Below are positions 58,200 through 64,000 of a DNA stretch of 64,000 nucleotides, one piece after another. Every line of letters starts with the position of its first letter. Within the stretch, counting starts at the first letter, position 1. The position numbers and the translations under genes are program-made. The notes under the pieces are model-generated. The model had not been told where the DNA came from and did not search any database. It saw only the letters and a list, made by a program, of their open reading frames with translations. The DNA is taken from contig JBITNC010000001.1 of NCBI GenBank assembly GCA_050084985.1, positions 177,258,001 to 177,322,000 of the forward strand. The letters run 5' to 3'. The stretch comes from Nageia nagi (lineage: Eukaryota > Pinophyta).

Positions 58200-59429
58200 A
58201 TAAGAGGCTAAGTTACCAAAATTGATCATGCAAACGCTATTAAGTTGGGTCAATGAGATGATAGGATTATGATAAGCTACAAGATAGGTAAAATCATCAT
58301 GAGTTGCCTAATTTAGGAGAATGAACAATTTTTAGGTATTTATAAAAGTACCATAATAGTGCAAAATACATAAGTTCTACAAGTATCACCAATAAAGAGG
58401 CAATGCAACAAAGTATTATGTGAAATTGATCAACAAGATTTAGGACCTAATTGATCAAAAGAAGATAGCTTTATCATAGCTAAAATTAGATGATAAGCCA
58501 AATTCATTAATATGTCCTTAGCATGAAAAGAATAACACAATTGGAATCTCAAACAACCTATTTTTGAATTTCATCGAATCCAAGTCATCAAACACAAGCA
58601 TCAACTTTGTGAGTACTCTTCCTCCACCATGTTAGAAAGGTATACATTATTATTCTTATTCTTATCATTCATAGTTTTTCAACATGTATATAGTGGTATA
58701 GGTATCTTTATTTTAGTTTTATGGTCAAATTCTCCTTAGATTCCCACATATGTGCCAGGATATAATCCACCTATCCTCCATCTCCACTATGATTAGGGCA
58801 TCCATTAAACATTAGGAGTCACAGCCCCATATCCCTTTGTAGCTCTGCATGGGAACTAGTATCAATATGCGCATTGGTTTTCTTACCAAATATTAGGAAT
58901 CCAATAGTACATTGGTGTTGTTCATCTCCTTCTAGAGGTAATGGCCTATGCCTCATCTATTTTTATCATCATCTACTAAGAAAACCTCAACCTAGTTCTA
59001 TTTCATAACTTTTTGTTTAGATCCATTCATCAATTTCTCAACTTGTCATCATTTGTTTGTGCCAAAACTATCTTGTAGGATCAATCTAGTGCTAGAAAGG
59101 TTATAACCATCTCTCTTTCTAATTTGTCACACTAACACCTGTACTAGGATCCTTGCCACATTTCCTACATAGTCAAAACTTTCTTATCTCTCCTCATCAT
59201 TCTTAATATCTTGAACATGTTTATACTTTGAGATTCATTCTTAAATTCATTTTGAGACCTTAGGACCATGTTTTCCTTCATATTCCCTTAATCAAAACCA
59301 TGATGAAACTTCATTTTTCTATACCCAAATAATAAAATTATGTATGATCATGCTACCCTAACCCAGTATATCATAACTAGATCTCTTAATTCCTTAGCAA
59401 TGTCAATGCCTGCATTGAATTTAATTTTC

Positions 59430-59430
<1 letters not shown>
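58200..59430. other. Unassigned sequence
   Basis: No gene recognised. It might be decayed gag-region sequence continuing from 59,981 on the minus strand, because a CRKCGKDP-like string can be read near 59,150, but the frames are too broken to say. Confidence 0.3.

Positions 59431-59433
<3 letters not shown>

Positions 59434-59505
<72 letters not shown>
59434..59505. repeat. (TA)36 microsatellite
   Basis: 72 bp of uninterrupted TA dinucleotides. Pure and long, so recently expanded or prone to length change. Confidence 0.97.
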
Positions 59506-59508
<3 letters not shown>

Positions 59509-59599
59509 ACCTTAAAGCAATGTGTAAGCCATCATGTTCATTATTTATCAGTTACATAACTTCATTAACCATTAACCATGCATGTATTTCATACTTAAC

Positions 59600-59981
59600 C
59601 AATTCAATGAAAAAGTAAAATCTTAAACATCATAGCATATTCATTCCAAAATACATTTTCATAGATAATATATATTTTTTGATAATAAAAATGGGGTAAT
59701 ATATTATCTTTTCCAAAATATACATCCAACCATAAATCCATCAAGCCACACCTAAATAAGTTCCCTATACTGTGACTGCTAGTAGTACCATAGTGACTCC
59801 TAGCACTCCTAAAGCTCTTAGACTTAGACATTTTCCTACTAAAAATTGGCCTCTTCAGCCTATATTATTACTCCAATGCTATAATTTGATCTTGTAGGTG
59901 TCACTTATCACCTAATAGGTCCTCTATCTTTTTATTCTACTCAATAATGTGATTTATCATCCCTAGGAAATTATGATCCAT
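59600..59981 (-). pseudogene. Gag-like N-terminus beside a gypsy LTR
   Basis: From the minus-strand ATG at 59,981 it reads MDHNFLGMINHIIE, stop, NKKIEDLLGDK, stop, HLQDQIIALE, and then a serine/arginine-rich KMSKSKSFRSARSHYGTTSS. That is a short coiled coil followed by a basic, serine-rich region, starting just after the LTR that ends near 60,040. Position and character suit a gypsy gag start. It is not a confident family match. Confidence 0.4.
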
Positions 59982-60039
59982 AAACTAAAAGAATAAAATT
60001 TTAAATTTAATCCTTCATAAGGATCAAACACACCTAAAT

Positions 60040-61037
60040 ATTTTAAGTTATTACAAATGAAAGATTCAAATAATTAGTATGCAAAACTAGAGAAGAACTT
60101 AATTCACAACCACATAGAGATAAGACAATGTACCCTAGTTCACTCGGTGTGGGCTACATTCAATAATAAAAGCTCTCTTCAATCAATGGGTGGAATAATG
60201 TATAGTGACCTCAAAATTACTCTAGAACCTCTTCTCATATTCCCATACACAATATAGCTTTAAAAAAATATAATACTAAACTCAACTCTCCAAAAATTCT
60301 TCCTCTTGAATGCATCCAAATTGTCCCCTTTTATAACAAAATTTGGATTCAATTTTCGAGTGTTTTACAACTAGGAAAAAAATTTTAAAAAAAAATACTA
60401 TTTCTAGATACCCATTTGGCTCATCCATCCATAATTCAAATTTTATCTAAAATGGTTGATCCAATCTCCCAATAGGAGCCTTTGAAGATAAAAAATAATG
60501 CTCTTTGGTTTGTACATACTTGAATAATAGCTTCAACAAAATTTTATGCCAAATAACCAATTAAAAATAAAACAACACCTTGGAAATAATCAAATACATG
60601 CAAAATCATTTATATTGAGTAGATCTAATAAAAAAAGCGCCACTTGGTAGCTTGCAATCTCACCTCTAAAATGCCCCCTTGCAATTTGGTCTCCCAAATG
60701 CTCCCCATTTCATTAAAAAAGTTGCAAACTTCAAAATGTAATAACTTGTGATCACGAAGTCAATTTTACAAATCATAAAAATTACCAAAAAGAGAAAAAT
60801 TAGATCTACAACATTATGTAATAAAATCAACAAAAAGAGGAAATTTAAAAATTACATTTTTTTCTTCTTTTTTACCTTTTTATTTTTGAACAAAAAAATA
60901 CCCAAACATAGAAATTGCATATCTCTCACAAACTGAATTGGATTTTTGATACAAAAGAAACATCATGAATCTAAAAAAGAAATAAACATAATGATATAGA
61001 GCATTCTAAACATTAGGAGGATCTAAATTTTGTATCA
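60040..61037 (-). repeat. Gypsy LTR (3' LTR of the element at 61-64 kb)
   Basis: Starts TGATACAAAATTTAG on the minus strand at 61,037, right after a purine tract. The other end is not exactly defined (about 60,040). Related along much of its length to 55,560-56,841. Confidence 0.7.
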
Positions 61038-61049
61038 TTACTTCCCACT
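61038..61049 (-). promoter_or_regulatory. Polypurine tract of the gypsy element
   Basis: AGTGGGAAGTAA on the minus strand abuts the LTR start at 61,037. Confidence 0.65.
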
Positions 61050-61079
61050 AAGAGAGAGATTTTGACCCCAAAAGCATTT

Positions 61080-62330
61080 AGGATGATGGAATGAGGTGAG
61101 GGTAGAATTCCCTCACCCAATCAGCTGCATATCACTTGGCCTTGTGTGGATGTTGGCCCTTCACTCTGATATGCCATACCTCATGTTCACCACTATGATA
61201 TGACCTTTTATTCTTTTCCAATATTTCATCCTCAAGTAAAACACTCATGTGCTTAAGGGCTAAATCCTCAATTGATGGTAACATAATACCTACATCTTCT
61301 GCAACCAAATCTGGTTAGTACAACTTAAAATTCTCAACATTCACAATAGAATAAATTTGCATATAAGGTGGTATGTCTAACCAAAATTCATTGTCACCAA
61401 CTTTTCCAATGATAGTGAATGTTCCATACCTTATCGATTTCAACTTTTTTCCCTTACCATGTTGTCTCTCCTTGCTAAGATGAAGCCATACTTGATCCCC
61501 TTCCTTAAACTTGTGATCCACTCTATGATGATCATGCCTTTTCTTGTACTTAACTTGACTCTTCACCAACTTTTCCTACACATTTTGATGAATTAACTTG
61601 ATCCTCTCAATAAAATTCTTTGCTTGCTCCTCCTCATTATGAAGAATAGTATCTCCATCACTAAATGAAGCAAAGGCCATATCAAAAGGTGAATTTGAAA
61701 AATAACCAAAACATGTCTCAAAAGGAGATTTATTACTAGAAGAGTGTATAGTTCAATTATATGCATGTTGTATATAGCTCAAATGTTCATCTCAAGTCTT
61801 AGGATGCTTGCCATAATAACCTCGTAAAAGATGTACCATGGTCGTGTTTACCACTTTTGTTTTCACATCTATCTATGGATGAAACATTGTACTCCTCTTT
61901 AACTTAGTATCCATCCTTTACCAAAAATAAGTCCAAAATTTTCCAATAAACTTGGAAACCTTATCAAAAATGATATAAGTAGGAAGACCAAAATGTATCC
62001 ACACATAAGTAAAGAAAAGATTAGCTGCTTTTTGACCTATCATAATCTTTTTACATGGAATTAGAATGCATATTTTACTAAATTGATCCACAACCACATA
62101 CAAATAATCATATACTTTATCATAAATAGTTAAACCTCTAAAAAAATCCATATAAATGCTTTGCCATGGTCTTGTAGGAATAGAAAATAGCATATAATGA
62201 CCCAAATTCTTATTATTGGGTTTGCTAACGATGCATAACATACAACCTTTGATATATCTGGATATATTTTTTTGCATTTTAGGCCAATAACAATATCTTT
62301 ACAAATTAGCAAGAGTCTTATTAACACCAA
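61080..62330 (-). pseudogene. Gypsy integrase with C-terminal tail
   Basis: Reads YWPKMQKNISRYIKGCMLCI (HHCC zinc region, partly lost), then RPWQSIYMDFFRGL (first catalytic Asp), VVVDQFSKICILIPC, FFTYVWIHFGLPTYIIFDKV (second Asp), then a degenerate third region. The C-terminal part reads HHRVDHKFKEGDQVWLHLSK and FTIIGKVGDNEFWLDIP, the GPY/F-like block typical of gypsy integrases. After a stop it continues in frame for about 70 more residues (MLPSIEDLALKHMSVLLEDE). That tail occupies the chromodomain position, but I cannot confirm a chromodomain fold. Confidence 0.85.
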
Positions 62331-62469
62331 AGTATCCTAAAATAAAAAGGTGTGAGCTTCCATAATACTATCATTCCTCTCACCTTTTGGAATACAAAGT
62401 TTTCCCAAAGGATAAAGTAATCCACCATGCATATGAAAGTCAATATTTAAATGCATTACCAATATTCAA

Positions 62470-62950
62470 TCTATGATAGATATTTTAAAAATCAAGATCA
62501 TCAACACATTATTTTGTATAACCTTCATGCATCAAAGAACTATTTTGCATAATTACAATAGCTGCAACTATTGGAGGTCTAGACAACATATCAGAAATCT
62601 TATTTTGTGGATCCTTTTTAAACTTAATCGCCAAATGAAATTATTTCAAAAATTCCATCCAATAAAAATATCTTGATTATTGCAATTTAGATTATGATTG
62701 AAGATACTATAAGGGTTGATGATCTATATGTATTATTGTCTCTTTACCCACCAAATAGTGTTTCCATTTTTTCACACTTTGAACTAATGCAAATAACTCT
62801 TTATCATAAGTGAGATAGTTTCTTAATATATTGTTAAATATTTTTAAGTTATAACAAATTGAATGTCTTTCTTATAGCAAAATTACACCCATAGCATAAT
62901 CACTTGCATCAATTTCAATTTCAAAAGATTTTTAAAGATTAACTAGAGCA
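62470..62950 (-). pseudogene. Gypsy RNase H
   Basis: Reads FEIEIDASDYAMGVILL (first catalytic Asp in DASD), LTYDKELFALVQSVKKWKHY (catalytic Glu), GKETIIHIDHQPL (third Asp, usually TDH), SRYFYWMEFLK and KISDMLSRPP (usually ADALSR). All expected core residues are visible. Stops fall at former glutamine positions in QYLQ-type stretches. Confidence 0.85.
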
Positions 62951-63870
62951 TTACGAATTTTTCTTTTAAACAAATCAAAAGTATTTTGTTCTTTTCATCC
63001 CCACTAAAACTCATGATTCTTTCCTATAACAACATGGAGTGGATAAGCCATAAAAGAAAAATTAACAATAAACTTGCGTAAATATTGCACAACTTCAAGA
63101 AAACTCATTGTTTCTATCACATTAGTGGGAGTAGGCCATTTCACTATAGCCTCTACTTTGGTAGGATCTATCTTCAATTAGCCTTCACCTACAATGTGGC
63201 CTAGATAGATTAAGCTTTTCCTAACAAACTCACACTTTAACATTTTCAAAAAGAGTTTAGCTTCCTTTAAAACTTAAAGCACTTTACAAATGTGCACCAA
63301 ATGATCATTCCAATTATTTCTGTAAATAAGAATATCATCTAGATACATAATAATAAAATCATCAATAAAAGGTCTCAAAACCTCATTCATCACTCTCATA
63401 AAAGTAGTAGGAGCATTGCATAAACCAAATGGTAAAACTAACCACTCAAATAATCCTTGTTTAGTTTTAAAAGTAGTTTTCCAAACATCCTCTTCTTTTA
63501 CCCATACTTGATGATAACCACTCCTTAAATCAAGTTTTGTAAAGAGTTTAGATTTTTGCAATTCATCCATTAAATCATCAATACATGGCAATGGATATCA
63601 AATTTTAACTATGATTTTGTTTAATGCCCTGTAATCCACACACATACACCTAGTTCCATCTTTATTTGGAATTCTAACAATAGGAGAACTACATGGTGAA
63701 GTGCTTATTCTAATGACTTCTTAATCTAACAATTATTTAACTTGTTTCTTAATTTCTTCACTTTACATGAAAAAATATATATATAAGCCATTATTAGGAA
63801 GTGCTACATCAAGATGCAATTGAATTTCATATTGTATATCATTTTTAGGTGGAAGTTATTTAAGTATTTG
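62951..63870 (-). pseudogene. Gypsy reverse transcriptase
   Basis: Starts with EIQLHLDVALPNN; SPCSSPIVRIPNKDG, CMCVDYRALNKI. The open stretch 63,591-63,274 follows: [49 protein letters not shown] and the catalytic YLDDILIY. Then LFLKMLKCEF, YLGHIVGEG and WPTPTNVIETMSFL come with stops. The catalytic YLDD and the [12 protein letters not shown] box are intact. Only in-frame stops, mostly at Gln codons, disable it. Confidence 0.92.
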
Positions 63871-64000
63871 AAATAAATCCTCAAATTCAAAAATTACCTC
63901 TTTAACTTCTTCTTTGTATTTTGGTCCATATTCATCAAGAGCCTTAATGATTTCCACTTCATTTTGAGATCTCACCATTGCAAGTGTAAACATTTGTCCT
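63871..64000 (-). pseudogene. Gypsy pol upstream of RT (window edge)
   Basis: In the same minus-strand frame, with no stop in these 130 bases, it reads FTLAMVRSQNEVEIIKALD, the connecting region before RT. The rest is beyond the window. Confidence 0.6.

Larger units (their letters stand above)
61050..64000 (-). mobile_element. Ty3/gypsy element, pol region (runs off the window)
   Basis: Minus-strand order from the window edge: RT, RNase H, integrase with a C-terminal tail, polypurine tract, LTR. RT-RNaseH-IN order identifies Ty3/gypsy, as opposed to copia. The three longest open stretches (ends 63,591, 62,277 and 61,569) share one reading frame, so no net frameshift separates them. Inactivation is by many stop codons. 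Gag, protease and the 5' LTR lie beyond 64,000. Confidence 0.9.

Noticed and set aside
59340-59618. 92-codon plus-strand open stretch with an Ile-Tyr repeat
   Set aside because: The repeat is just the translation of the TA microsatellite.

Overview
This window looks like repeat-dense nuclear DNA of a seed plant, most plausibly a conifer or other gymnosperm. That is inference from three things: decayed plant PLS-class pentatricopeptide (PPR) sequences, plant Ty1/copia and Ty3/gypsy retrotransposons, and 64 kb of A+T-rich sequence with no intact host gene. I found no complete protein-coding gene, no intact tRNA or rRNA, no CRISPR array and no bacterial-style operon. Every coding region I can support is a decayed PPR copy, a decayed retrotransposon, or an unidentified ORF remnant.

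Layout, left to right. 1-1.56 kb: a 252-bp PPR-derived tandem array (minus sense) split by a clean 499-bp solo LTR. 1.57-1.89 kb: a GATC-rich palindromic block. 2.7-9.05 kb: PPR pseudogenes (minus) flanking a 4.3-kb apparently non-coding LTR element (minus). 9.06-10.18 kb: an unidentified coiled-coil ORF remnant (plus). 10.2-15.5 kb: a decayed copia element (minus) that itself carries a 1163-bp solo LTR with a 5-bp target duplication. 16.2 kb: a tRNA-like, possibly SINE-derived, piece. 18.95-22.48 kb: a non-autonomous LTR element with ~1.4-kb LTRs and only ~0.66 kb of interior. 22.5-32.7 kb: very A+T-rich sequence with a probable minus-strand LTR, a hairpin array and a 68-bp tandem repeat. 32.7-33.56 kb: a LINE reverse-transcriptase remnant (minus). 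33.9-40.4 kb: a ~3.24-kb tandem duplication, each unit holding a decayed PPR gene (plus), with more PPR fragments up to 43.6 kb.

43,868-52,175 is a structurally complete Ty1/copia element (499-bp LTRs, 5-bp target duplication AGAGG, primer-binding site, polypurine tract, gag-PR-IN-RT-RNaseH) whose coding region is broken by stops and frameshifts. It belongs to the same LTR family as the solo LTR at 391-889. 52.2-54.1 kb is a second copy of the PPR-derived array and GATC block seen at the left end of the window. 54.1-56.8 kb is a Ty3/gypsy pol fragment plus LTR (minus). 57-59.5 kb is unassigned sequence with telomere-like hairpins and a 72-bp TA microsatellite. 59.6-64 kb is a second gypsy element (minus) that runs off the window end, with its pol still in one frame but full of stop codons.

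The picture is a graveyard of PPR duplications and nested LTR elements. The least ordinary signals are the chimeric PPR repeat unit (an E-motif start joined to a PPR S-type repeat and tandemly amplified), the large-LTR/tiny-interior element, the repeat-rich 2.6-kb leader of the copia element, and the regulatory-looking 122-bp repeats inside the nested solo LTR.
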